DNA from: an uncultured bacterium
GTDB taxonomy: Bacteria; Actinomycetota; Coriobacteriia; Coriobacteriales; Coriobacteriaceae
Direction: 5' to 3'
DNA: 64,000 bases
Assembly: GCA_905214105.1 (NCBI GenBank)
Contig: CAJMKK010000001.1
Location: forward strand, 434,001-498,000
The position numbers and the translations under genes are program-made. A model generated the notes under the pieces. That model saw only the letters and a program-made list of their open reading frames with translations, did not search any database and was not told the origin of the DNA. Positions within the stretch are counted from its first letter, which is position 1. Every line of letters begins with the position of its first letter. Below are positions 57,293 to 64,000 of the stretch, in pieces.

Positions 57293-57805
57293 ATGGGTTT
57301 CTTTTCTCGCCTTATGGGTGGCTCGGACAAGCAGTCGACTGCGACTTCCGAGTTCGAGATCCTCGCTCCCGTTTCCGGCGAGCTTGTTCATCTAGAAAAT
57401 ACCAATGACCCCGCTTTTAGCAGCCGTGCCGTGGGCGATGGCGTTGCCGTGGTTCCCCAAGAGGGAACGGTGTGCGCTCCTGTTTCCGGCACCGTCGCGG
57501 CGTTGTTTCCGACTGAGCACGCGCTGGGCATCATGTCCGACGACAGCTCTGCTCAGGTGATGCTGCATATCGGAATCGACACTGTTAAACTTGAGGGCAA
57601 GGGCTTCCATGCGCTTGTTGCTCAGGGTGACCATGTCGACGCGGGCCAGCCCCTCGTCGAGGTCGATTTCGACGCGGTTCGCGCCGCTGGCTTCGACCCC
57701 ACGGTCTTCGTTATCGTGTGCGAGCGCTCGGAGAACTCGACTCTTCGTGAGCATGCTTCCGGCCCCGTTGCTGTTAAAGAGCCTGTCATCTGGCTTTCCG
57801 AGTAA
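57293..57805 (+). CDS. PTS glucose-type EIIA protein
   Basis: A 170-residue phosphocarrier. EFEILAPVSGELVHLEN, AVGDGVAVVPQEGTVCAPVS and the phosphorylated His92 in VMLHIGIDTVKLEGKGF identify the Crr type. It precedes an antiterminator and an EIIBC gene without EIIA domain, so it should supply phosphate to that permease, and perhaps to the MurP-like EIIBC at 25124. The ATG at 57293 follows GAAGGGAC. The next gene starts 18 bases downstream. Confidence 0.92.
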   Translation: MGFFSRLMGGSDKQSTATSEFEILAPVSGELVHLENTNDPAFSSRAVGDGVAVVPQEGTVCAPVSGTVAALFPTEHALGIMSDDSSAQVMLHIGIDTVKLEGKGFHALVAQGDHVDAGQPLVEVDFDAVRAAGFDPTVFVIVCERSENSTLREHASGPVAVKEPVIWLSE

Positions 57806-57823
57806 ATTCTTGTGGTGGGTACC

Positions 57824-58678
57824 GTGGTTATCAAGCGAGTTTTTAACAACAACGTCGCAATGGTCACTTCGGACGATGGCTCCGAGCTCATCGTCATCGG
57901 TCGAGGCCTCTGCTTTGGCCGTCATGCCGGCGATGCCATCGACGAGGCGTCAGTCGAAAAGACCTACGCGTTGCAGGAGGGAACTTCTCAGGATTCGCGT
58001 ACTATTGACCGCTTGGCACATCTTTTGGAGTCCATCCCCACCGTCAACCTCGTGATTGCCGAGGACATTGTTCAGATGCTCCGTCGAGAGCTCAATGTTG
58101 ATATCAATGACAAGATTCTCATCGCTCTCGCAGATCATATCAGCCTCGCCCTCGAGCGCGAGCGCAAGGGCGTTCCCTGCGAGAATCCGTTGCTGCTCGA
58201 GATCCAGCAGTTCTATCGCAAGGAGTATGCGCTTGCGGGCCGTGCGCTGCAGATTATCAAGGAGTATATGGGCATCCAGATGAGCGAAGAAGAGCAGGGT
58301 TTTATTACGCTGCATATCGTCAACGCCACCATGCCGCAGCGCTCTGACCGTCTGATTGTTTCGGTCCAGCTTGTTCGCGACGTGCTCGCGATTGTTTCCG
58401 AGCACTATGCCACGACCCTTGACGTCACCTCGTTGCCGTACGAGCGTTTCGTTCGCCATCTGCAGTTTTTTGCGCAGCGAGCGCTCGATCCCGCGGCGGG
58501 GCAGGTCAATGGCGACGCGCTGTTCCGTATCGATGAAACGGCGTATCCGAGGGCGTTCTCGTGTGCGGAGTCAATTGCCGACCACTTAGCGTCTACCTAT
58601 AACGTTGTCGTTACCGATGCCGAGAAGAGTTATCTCGCGTATCACATTGTTAACCTGCTTGGAGAACCTGGTCTCTAG
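57824..58678 (+). CDS. BglG/LicT-type transcriptional antiterminator
   Basis: A 284-residue regulator. The N-terminal RNA-binding CAT domain (residues 1-58) starts MVIKRVFNNNVAMVTSDDG. Two PTS regulation domains follow (about 65-170 and 172-284) with conserved His residues in ADHISLALERE, LHIVNATMP and LAYHIVNLLGE. It should let polymerase pass a terminator upstream of the sugar genes when the sugar is present. I could not point to a convincing RNA target site. The GTG at 57824 matches the family N-terminus. Confidence 0.9.
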   Translation: MVIKRVFNNNVAMVTSDDGSELIVIGRGLCFGRHAGDAIDEASVEKTYALQEGTSQDSRTIDRLAHLLESIPTVNLVIAEDIVQMLRRELNVDINDKILIALADHISLALERERKGVPCENPLLLEIQQFYRKEYALAGRALQIIKEYMGIQMSEEEQGFITLHIVNATMPQRSDRLIVSVQLVRDVLAIVSEHYATTLDVTSLPYERFVRHLQFFAQRALDPAAGQVNGDALFRIDETAYPRAFSCAESIADHLASTYNVVVTDAEKSYLAYHIVNLLGEPGL

Positions 58679-58777
58679 GCATAACGTGCCCACACATCGA
58701 TTGATATAAGGCAAGGCTCACGGTCTTGTCCAGGGCACATCTGTCTTAATTTGCGGAAAAGGAAGGGGAGTACCGCT

Positions 58778-60394
58778 ATGACCGCAAAAAAGAAGTTCAA
58801 TTTCAAAGCGCCGTTGGAGGTGTTCGCGAAGTCAATCGTTCAGCCGATGATGTATCTCTCGGTTGCCGGCATTCTGCTCATCGTGGGCATTATTCTGACC
58901 AACAAGACCATCTGCGCCGTGATTCCTGTGCTGGGCTCCGGTCCGTTCCAGCTTGTGGGCGCCGTTGTCTATCAGTCGCTGATGTTTATCATCAACAACC
59001 TCTCGATTTTGTTCTGCGTGGGCATCGCCGGTGCCATGGCAAAGAAGAACAAGGGCCACGCTTCGTTGATCGCCCTGATGTCGTTCTTCCTGTTCCTGCA
59101 GGCTAACAACATCGTGCTCAACGCCACCGGTTCTCTTGCCGAGGCGAGCGGCATGCTCGGCCTTACCGGAACCGGCCAGAGCACCGTTATGGGCATTCAG
59201 GTGCTCGACACCGGCGTGTTTGGCGGCATCATTCTTGGTTGCATCACCGGTGCCGTGTTCAACAAGTACTCGAACAAGCAGTTCCCCATTGCCCTGTCGA
59301 TGTTCTCGGGCGTTCGCTTTCCGTTCCTGATTATGATCATCATCTCCTGGATCATGGGCGCTGGCTTCTGCATCGTTTGGCCTCCGGTTCAGGGTGCCAT
59401 CTCCTCCGTTGCCGGCATCATTAAGGAGTCGGGCAACATCGGTCTGTTCATCTACGGCATGCTCAACAAGCTGCTCGTTCCCACCGGTCTGCACCACCTC
59501 ATCTACACCCCGTTCCAGTTCTCCGATGTGGGCGGCACCCTTACGCTGGGTGATCAGGTTATCGCCGGCGCCTATCCCATCCGTGTCGCCGAGATGGCAA
59601 TGACGGGCCAGCCCTTCTCCGATAGCACCTACTTCAACAGCTACACCTTCAACAACCTGTGGCCCTACATCGGTATCGGTCTCGCCTTTATCTTCACCGC
59701 CTACAAGCAGAACAAGGATAAGACCAAGGCCGTTATCATCCCGCTGATCATCACCGCCGTGCTCTCCTGCGTGACCGAGCCCATGGACTTCCTCTTTGTC
59801 TTTGCCGCTCCCGTGCTCTTTGTCGTTCACTCGGTTCTTTCCGGCATCTTCCTGGTTCTGCTCAAGGTCCTCTCCGTGCCCGCTTCGACTGCAGGCGGCA
59901 TCATCAACATCGTGGTCTCCAACCTGGTCCTCGGTGTCGACAAGACCAACTGGCCGGTCATGCTGGTGCTCGGAGTCGTCAACGCCGCTCTGTACTTCTT
60001 CCTCTTCACCTTCCTTATTAAGAAGCTCAACCTCCACACGCCTGGTCGCGAGGATGAGTCCGAGCTCGCCGAGTCCGTTGCCGAGGGCGAGGCCGCCGCG
60101 TCTGTCGCGGTGAAGCAGGGCGCTGTTGCCGCGGCCCCCGCAGAGGGCGTCGATGCGGGCATTGCCGACCTGGTCGCAGGTCTTGGCGGCAAGGACAACA
60201 TCGAGGAGCTCGAGAACTGCTTTACGCGTCTCCGCGTGAACGTTAAGAACCCGGACCTCATCGATGAGAGCCTCATCAACCACGTGCCCAACAGCGGCAT
60301 CAACCGCAACGGCAACAATATCCAGATCATCTTTGGCATGAAGGTCGCCGAGATGCGCGACAAGGTCGAAAACGCAATTGAGAAGGAGCAGTAA
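58778..60394 (+). CDS. PTS EIICB, alpha-glucoside (GlvC/MalB-like)
   Basis: A 538-residue permease. The EIIC domain (about 1-430) has roughly ten transmembrane segments, with GLHHLIYTPFQFSDVGGT and CVTEPMDFLFVFAAPVLF at the sugar site. An Ala/Glu linker leads to the EIIB domain, whose phosphorylated Cys481 lies in CFTRLRVNV. The downstream GH4 enzyme with a CDMP motif points to maltose or a related alpha-glucoside as substrate. AAGGGGAG precedes the ATG. The next gene is 3 bases away. Confidence 0.9.
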   Translation: MTAKKKFNFKAPLEVFAKSIVQPMMYLSVAGILLIVGIILTNKTICAVIPVLGSGPFQLVGAVVYQSLMFIINNLSILFCVGIAGAMAKKNKGHASLIALMSFFLFLQANNIVLNATGSLAEASGMLGLTGTGQSTVMGIQVLDTGVFGGIILGCITGAVFNKYSNKQFPIALSMFSGVRFPFLIMIIISWIMGAGFCIVWPPVQGAISSVAGIIKESGNIGLFIYGMLNKLLVPTGLHHLIYTPFQFSDVGGTLTLGDQVIAGAYPIRVAEMAMTGQPFSDSTYFNSYTFNNLWPYIGIGLAFIFTAYKQNKDKTKAVIIPLIITAVLSCVTEPMDFLFVFAAPVLFVVHSVLSGIFLVLLKVLSVPASTAGGIINIVVSNLVLGVDKTNWPVMLVLGVVNAALYFFLFTFLIKKLNLHTPGREDESELAESVAEGEAAASVAVKQGAVAAAPAEGVDAGIADLVAGLGGKDNIEELENCFTRLRVNVKNPDLIDESLINHVPNSGINRNGNNIQIIFGMKVAEMRDKVENAIEKEQ

Positions 60395-60397
60395 ACA

Positions 60398-61780
60398 ATG
60401 ATCATTACTCTGTGTGGTGGCGGATCCACCTTTACCCCCGGCATCGTCAAGTCCATTGCCCTGCGCAAGGACGAGCTCGACGTTGACGAGATTCGTCTGT
60501 ACGACATCAACGAGGAGCGCCAGCGCAAGATCGGCGTGCTCGTGGACTGGATTCTGCACGAGGACCTCGGCCTGGACATCAAGCTCACGGTGACCACCGA
60601 CAAGGAGACTGCCTTTACGGATGCCAGCTTCGTGTTTGCCCAGATGCGCGTGGGCGGCTACGCCATGCGCGAGCAGGACGAGAAGATTCCGCTGCGTCAC
60701 GGCTGCGTGGGTCAGGAGACTTGCGGTTGCGGCGGCCTTGCCTACGGCATGCGCACCATCTTCCCCATGGTCGAGCTGATCGATGACGTTGAGAAGTACG
60801 CCAAGAAGGATTACTGGATTCTCAACTACTCCAACCCTGCCGCCATCGTGTCCGAGGGCTGCCGTGTGCTGCGCCCCAACGCTCGCATCATCAACATCTG
60901 CGACATGCCGATCGCGATCATCGACGTGGTTTGCGCCGCGCTCGATATCGACAAGAAGGATGTCGAGTACGATTACTTTGGCCTCAACCACTTTGGTTGG
61001 TTCACCTCGATCCGCCATAAGGGCGAGGAGGTGCTCCCGCAGCTGCGCGAGTACATCAAGGAGCATCAGATCCTGCTGCCCGACTCCTACCTCAAGGGCA
61101 TGGGCTCGCTCATGGCAAAGAAGCCCGAGGAGACCGCCGACGAGCACCCCGAGCAGAACCGCCACACCAAGGGCAGCTGGTACTACGTCTGGAAGGGCGA
61201 GTACGAGATCATGGAGTGCTTCCCGGAGTACCTGCCCAACACGTATCTGAACTACTACCTGCAGCAGAAGGAGTTCGTCGAGCATTCCAACCCCGAGCGC
61301 ACCCGTGCTAACGAGGTCGAGGAGACACGCGAGAAGAACCTCTTCGACGGCATCGACCATTACGAGAAGACGGGCGAGATCGACGAGAGCACGTTCTATG
61401 CGGGCAGCCACGGCGACTGGATTGCCGATCTGGCTATCGCTCTGAAGAACGACACCAAGCAGCGCTTCCTGGTCATTTGCGAGAACAAGGGCGCTATCCC
61501 CAACATGCCCTACGACGCTATGGTCGAGCTGCCTGCCTACATTGGCAAGAACGGCCCCGAGGTCATCAGCCGCGACAATATTCCTCTGTTCCAGCAGGGC
61601 CTCATGATGCAGCAGCTGAACTCCGAGAAGCTCGTGGTCGAGGCTACGATCGAGGGTTCGTACGAGAAGGCGCTCAAGGCCTTTACGCTCAACAAGACCG
61701 TGCCTTCGATGAAGGTTGCCAAGGAAGTTCTTGACGACATGATCGAGGCCAACAAGGGTTACTGGCCTGAGCTTAGCTAG
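60398..61780 (+). CDS. 6-phospho-alpha-glucosidase, glycoside hydrolase family 4
   Basis: A 460-residue NAD- and metal-dependent hydrolase that splits phosphorylated disaccharides brought in by the PTS. The dinucleotide fold begins ITLCGGGSTFTPG. The motif CDMP at residues 168-171 marks alpha-specific members (beta-specific ones have CNVP or similar), and FGLNHFGWF carries metal and substrate ligands. It resembles GlvA/MalH. It is co-transcribed with the EIICB gene. A terminator follows at 61830. Confidence 0.93.
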   Translation: MIITLCGGGSTFTPGIVKSIALRKDELDVDEIRLYDINEERQRKIGVLVDWILHEDLGLDIKLTVTTDKETAFTDASFVFAQMRVGGYAMREQDEKIPLRHGCVGQETCGCGGLAYGMRTIFPMVELIDDVEKYAKKDYWILNYSNPAAIVSEGCRVLRPNARIINICDMPIAIIDVVCAALDIDKKDVEYDYFGLNHFGWFTSIRHKGEEVLPQLREYIKEHQILLPDSYLKGMGSLMAKKPEETADEHPEQNRHTKGSWYYVWKGEYEIMECFPEYLPNTYLNYYLQQKEFVEHSNPERTRANEVEETREKNLFDGIDHYEKTGEIDESTFYAGSHGDWIADLAIALKNDTKQRFLVICENKGAIPNMPYDAMVELPAYIGKNGPEVISRDNIPLFQQGLMMQQLNSEKLVVEATIEGSYEKALKAFTLNKTVPSMKVAKEVLDDMIEANKGYWPELS

Positions 61781-61829
61781 AGCTAGAAGGCCGCTGGTGC
61801 AAAAGAGTCACTGACGGCACAATTTGAAC

Positions 61830-61871
61830 AATGCCCCGTTCACGTATTTGCGTGGACGGGGCATTGCCGTT
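61830..61871 (+). terminator. Rho-independent terminator after GH4 gene
   Basis: AATGCCCCGTTCACG pairs with CGTGGACGGGGCATT (61830-61865, one mismatch), then GCCGTTTT. Confidence 0.85.
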
Positions 61872-62019
61872 TTGCGCAAAGGGTTGATATGGGGGATGGG
61901 CTATCCGACATCGGCGCAGGGCATGAGGTTTTCTGCTGACGCGCGGTGGCTGAAGTGCCCGGGTGGACACGTCTGGGATTCCGTCCCACTGCTTGGCGTC
62001 CTTGCCGCCATCTGGCTCC

Positions 62020-62054
62020 CACGTTCGCATACTTTTGGATGCGAGCGTGTTTTT
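62020..62054 (+). terminator. Terminator-like hairpin in gene-poor stretch, first
   Basis: CACGTTCGCAT (62020-62030) pairs with ATGCGAGCGTG (62039-62049) with an internal mismatch, then five T. No gene ends here. Confidence 0.6.
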
Positions 62055-62340
62055 AACGGCACGCACGGGTCCCCCGGGGCGCGCCGTGCATTTTCGGGAG
62101 TTTTCAGCAAGCCGGGGTGGCTGCATACGCGCCGGAAGCGTCTATTCGATCTCGCGGGATCCCCCGACGGGCAACTTGGGCTGGCGGACGGGGTCCGCCG
62201 CTGCGATAGCGCGCGTTTCGCGTCGCGCCGTGCCCCAAAACGACGCCGATCGCGCGGCATTCACGATTCGCGGCGCCGCCGGCGGGGGCCGCGATGCTGA
62301 AAACTCCGGTTTTTGCACGGTCCAAGCGGGGGTACGTTGG

Positions 62341-62367
62341 GACGGGGAGGGGTGCCCCCGTCTTTTT
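62341..62367 (+). terminator. Terminator-like hairpin in gene-poor stretch, second
   Basis: GACGGGG (62341-62347) pairs with CCCCGTC (62356-62362), then five T. No gene ends here. Confidence 0.65.
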
Positions 62368-62686
62368 ATGCATGTTGCAAGTAAAATTATGCAGGACATA
62401 GGACACCATGCGACGGATACCCAGATTGGGCGCGCCATGCGCCGACGTTCGTCGCGCCCCTTCCACGTCGTAAGCGAATCAAAAGGTGAGGGCGGTTATG
62501 GGCGTGCTGGCGGCCCTGTGGCGGCGGGGTTGCAGCGGAGCTTGCGCTTGCCGTGGTCGACCGGGCGCCGTGGGCGCCGGCGCTCGACGGCCGTATGCTA
62601 TTGCTTGCCACGCACGATGTCGCCGATGCTCAGGCTCTCGATATCTCGGACATCATCACGCTCTAAATACTGACTCAACAACAAAA

Positions 62687-62720
62687 TGATTCGTTTTCCT
62701 CCGTCCCCATGGGGTCGGCT
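62687..62720 (+). repeat. 34-bp direct repeat, left of antitoxin gene
   Basis: Matches 63084-63117 at 31 of 34 positions; a shorter relative is at 31728-31756. Core GTTTTCCTCCGTCCCCATGG. Confidence 0.8.
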
Positions 62721-62722
62721 GT

Positions 62723-62767
62723 GGTATTCTATCTGCGGGGTAATACTTAGGAATACCAAGTAATACC
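62723..62767 (+). promoter_or_regulatory. Candidate autoregulatory operator of relB-like gene
   Basis: GGTATT and GGTAAT (62723, 62739) face two AATACC copies (62752, 62762). Closely spaced inverted hexamers are typical of sites bound by ribbon-helix-helix antitoxins. It lies 115 bases before the gene. Confidence 0.45.
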
Positions 62768-62881
62768 AACGCCGCAGAAACAAACTCCGGATGCGGGCCA
62801 ATCGGGTTGCCTTCACAGCCCGTCGCCCGGCCGCGTGGCCCGCATCTATCCGCACTACCGTCGTTTCAAAAAGGAAGCGCC

Positions 62882-63082
62882 ATGGCAGAACACATGACCC
62901 CGGTAGTCGCGAAGGTCTTGCCCGAGGAGAAGGCAGCCTTCGCGGCGGCAACCCAGCTCGTGGGCACCACGCCGTCCAACGCCATCCGCATGTTTATCGC
63001 CGCGTTTAATCGCTGCGGCACCTTTCCGTTCGACATTTCGCCCAACGGGGCCTTTGGCACTGCGCCCGATTCTCATCAATAA
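62882..63082 (+). CDS. RelB/DinJ family antitoxin, orphan
   Basis: A 66-residue protein. VVAKVLPEEKAAFAAATQLV and GTTPSNAIRMFIAAF form the ribbon-helix-helix of RelB/DinJ antitoxins, which neutralise a RelE/YafQ-type RNase and repress their own promoter; the C-terminal FPFDI is typical. No toxin gene follows: the next gene encodes a membrane protease. Near-identical 34-bp repeats flank it. The ATG at 62882 follows AAGGAAGCGCC. Confidence 0.8.
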   Translation: MAEHMTPVVAKVLPEEKAAFAAATQLVGTTPSNAIRMFIAAFNRCGTFPFDISPNGAFGTAPDSHQ

Positions 63083-63083
63083 G

Positions 63084-63117
63084 TGATCCGTTTTCCTCCG
63101 TCCCCATGGGATCAGCT
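63084..63117 (+). repeat. 34-bp direct repeat, right of antitoxin gene
   Basis: Second copy of 62687-62720, beginning one base after the antitoxin stop. Its ends TGATCC and GGATCA are inverted. Confidence 0.8.
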
Positions 63118-63165
63118 CTCTGCCAAGTTGTGGTAGAACTAGGGAACGGTTTTGAGGAGGTTGGC

Positions 63166-64000
63166 ATGCTCAATGCGATGATTTGGGCGCTTGCCTGTTT
63201 TGGCGTCGTCGCTGCCGATATTGCCCTGAGCGTCGTTTTGTTCTCCGCCCTTGGCGTCGCATCGGTGTTCATGGGTTTTTCGATCGATGACCTCGACATT
63301 CAATTGCTTCAGGCCGTCGCGCAGACGGCATCGTTTTTGATGGCGCTGCTGTGGTGGCGTTATCTTTGGCCGCGTTCATTTATGGCACGCCGGCAAAGCG
63401 AGCATCCGCTCGGCGGGGGAGCGCGTGGGGCGTGGAAGCGCATCGCCTGCGTTATCGTGATTGGCCTGGCCCTGCAGGTGGTCGTTGGCTACGTGACCGA
63501 TGCCGTGCTGTCGCTGTTGCCCGATGCTGCGGCCGACTACAGCGAGCTTGTCGAGGAAACAGGCATGGGCGACACCAGCTATCTCGCCGTACTGACTACG
63601 GTGCTCGGCGCCCCATTTTGTGAAGAGCTGCTGGTACGCGGCATTATTTTTGAGTTTTCGCTCCGAGCGTTTAATCCGCAGTGCCGCCCACTTTGGAAGC
63701 GCCGGCGTCGCGCGAACGCGCAAGACAGCGCCATAGTGCCCTGGGCGGCCCCGAGTACCTGGGGCATCGCCGCGGCGATTGTGCTGCAGGCGGCGATCTT
63801 CGGTTTTATGCACATGAATTGGGTGCAGGGTTGCTACGCGGGCGCCGCCGGCCTCATCTTTGGCTGGGCGATCGTTACGACCGGAAAGCTTCGCTACACG
63901 ATTCTGCTGCATTTTGCCTTTAACGCCGGGTCGTACCTCATGACGTTGCTCTGGTTTGTGAACACACCGCTCGACGTGGTGGTCACGGTTGCCATCGCCG
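63166..64000 (+). CDS. CPBP family intramembrane protease, cut by window edge
   Basis: 278 codons are visible. Several transmembrane segments lead to the motifs of CAAX-prenyl-protease/bacteriocin-processing (CPBP) proteins: FCEELLVRGIIF with the two Glu, FGFMHMNWVQG, and LLHFAFN. Members act as intramembrane metalloproteases; some protect against bacteriocins. A basic insert (RRRRANAQDS) sits between the first two motifs. The ATG at 63166 follows TTTGAGGAGG. The C-terminus is beyond base 64000. Confidence 0.88.
   Translation, partial: MLNAMIWALACFGVVAADIALSVVLFSALGVASVFMGFSIDDLDIQLLQAVAQTASFLMALLWWRYLWPRSFMARRQSEHPLGGGARGAWKRIACVIVIGLALQVVVGYVTDAVLSLLPDAAADYSELVEETGMGDTSYLAVLTTVLGAPFCEELLVRGIIFEFSLRAFNPQCRPLWKRRRRANAQDSAIVPWAAPSTWGIAAAIVLQAAIFGFMHMNWVQGCYAGAAGLIFGWAIVTTGKLRYTILLHFAFNAGSYLMTLLWFVNTPLDVVVTVAIA

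Larger units (their letters stand above)
61872..62686. other. 815-base stretch without a convincing gene
   Basis: Several frames stay open because of high GC, but none has a clear ribosome-binding site or a protein I recognise. The last part (about 62520-62666) can be read in one frame as a short tail ending MLLLATHDVADAQALDISDI, possibly a gene remnant. Two plus-strand terminator-like hairpins at 62020 and 62341 suggest small transcripts. Confidence 0.5.

Noticed and set aside
58832..61411. 859-codon open frame opposite the EIICB and GH4 genes
   Set aside because: It spans two real genes on the other strand, and its composition is that of a codon shadow.
61963..62673. 236-codon plus-strand frame in the gene-poor stretch
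   Set aside because: It crosses a terminator-like hairpin, has no binding site and no recognisable domain.

Overview
The window is high-GC DNA from a Gram-positive, anaerobic-looking bacterium. A Coriobacteriia member close to Collinsella fits best. This is inferred from the gene set: ribosomal protein L31 with a long Ala/Lys/Glu tail, two-piece transketolase, a flavin reductase next to rubredoxin, PTS sugar operons, a MurNAc recycling operon, DUF2975/YozG-type regulators, and many dispersed palindromic intergenic repeats. No 16S or other marker is present to prove it.

Layout. 1-1552: 5' part of citrate synthase with an upstream ACT-domain gene (minus strand). 1733-9425: a candidate 7.6-kb genomic island bounded by two 64-bp direct repeats. 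It holds a 5'-truncated tyrosine integrase, an Xre/DUF2975 pair, and two modules that each combine a Sec-type small secreted protein with ABC transporter parts. The layout resembles lactococcin-972-type bacteriocin loci but differs in detail. 9579-23034: housekeeping genes rpmE, secA, prfB, a YitT-type membrane protein, split transketolase, ftsE (with a long N-terminal extension), ftsX, rnr, then a serine recombinase. 23281-27724: murR-like regulator, murQ, PTS EIIBC and mupG, a MurNAc uptake and recycling set. 27817-31654: ArsC-like protein, MarR-like fragment, tRNA-Gln and tRNA-Glu, a TPR protein, smpB, flavin reductase and rubredoxin. 31962-33791: a complete IS1595-type element with 24-bp inverted repeats and an 8-bp target duplication, carrying a nucleotidyltransferase related to lincosamide/aminoglycoside-modifying enzymes. 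33961-42732: an Nramp transporter, phosphoglycerate mutase and glutamate synthase gltB-gltD. 43085-46600: a hypothetical gene, an AbiEi/DUF559-like gene and an amidohydrolase. 46707-50400: a zinc-ribbon membrane protein and the copA-copZ-csoR copper operon with its operator. 50739-53957: a Ser/Thr kinase fused to a DUF6273-like domain, next to an FHA protein. 54546-56816: DEAD-box helicase with a long RG-rich tail. 57293-61780: an alpha-glucoside PTS operon (EIIA, antiterminator, EIIBC, GH4 6-phospho-alpha-glucosidase). 61870-64000: a gene-poor stretch, an orphan RelB/DinJ antitoxin and a partial CPBP intramembrane protease.

Across 31-54 kb there are 13 copies of a roughly 58-bp hairpin repeat with conserved arms and a variable loop, several in tandem pairs. 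At least four further palindromic or dispersed repeat types occur. The strongest candidates for something new are the twin secreted-peptide/ABC island, the IS1595-type element with cargo, and the 13-copy hairpin family.
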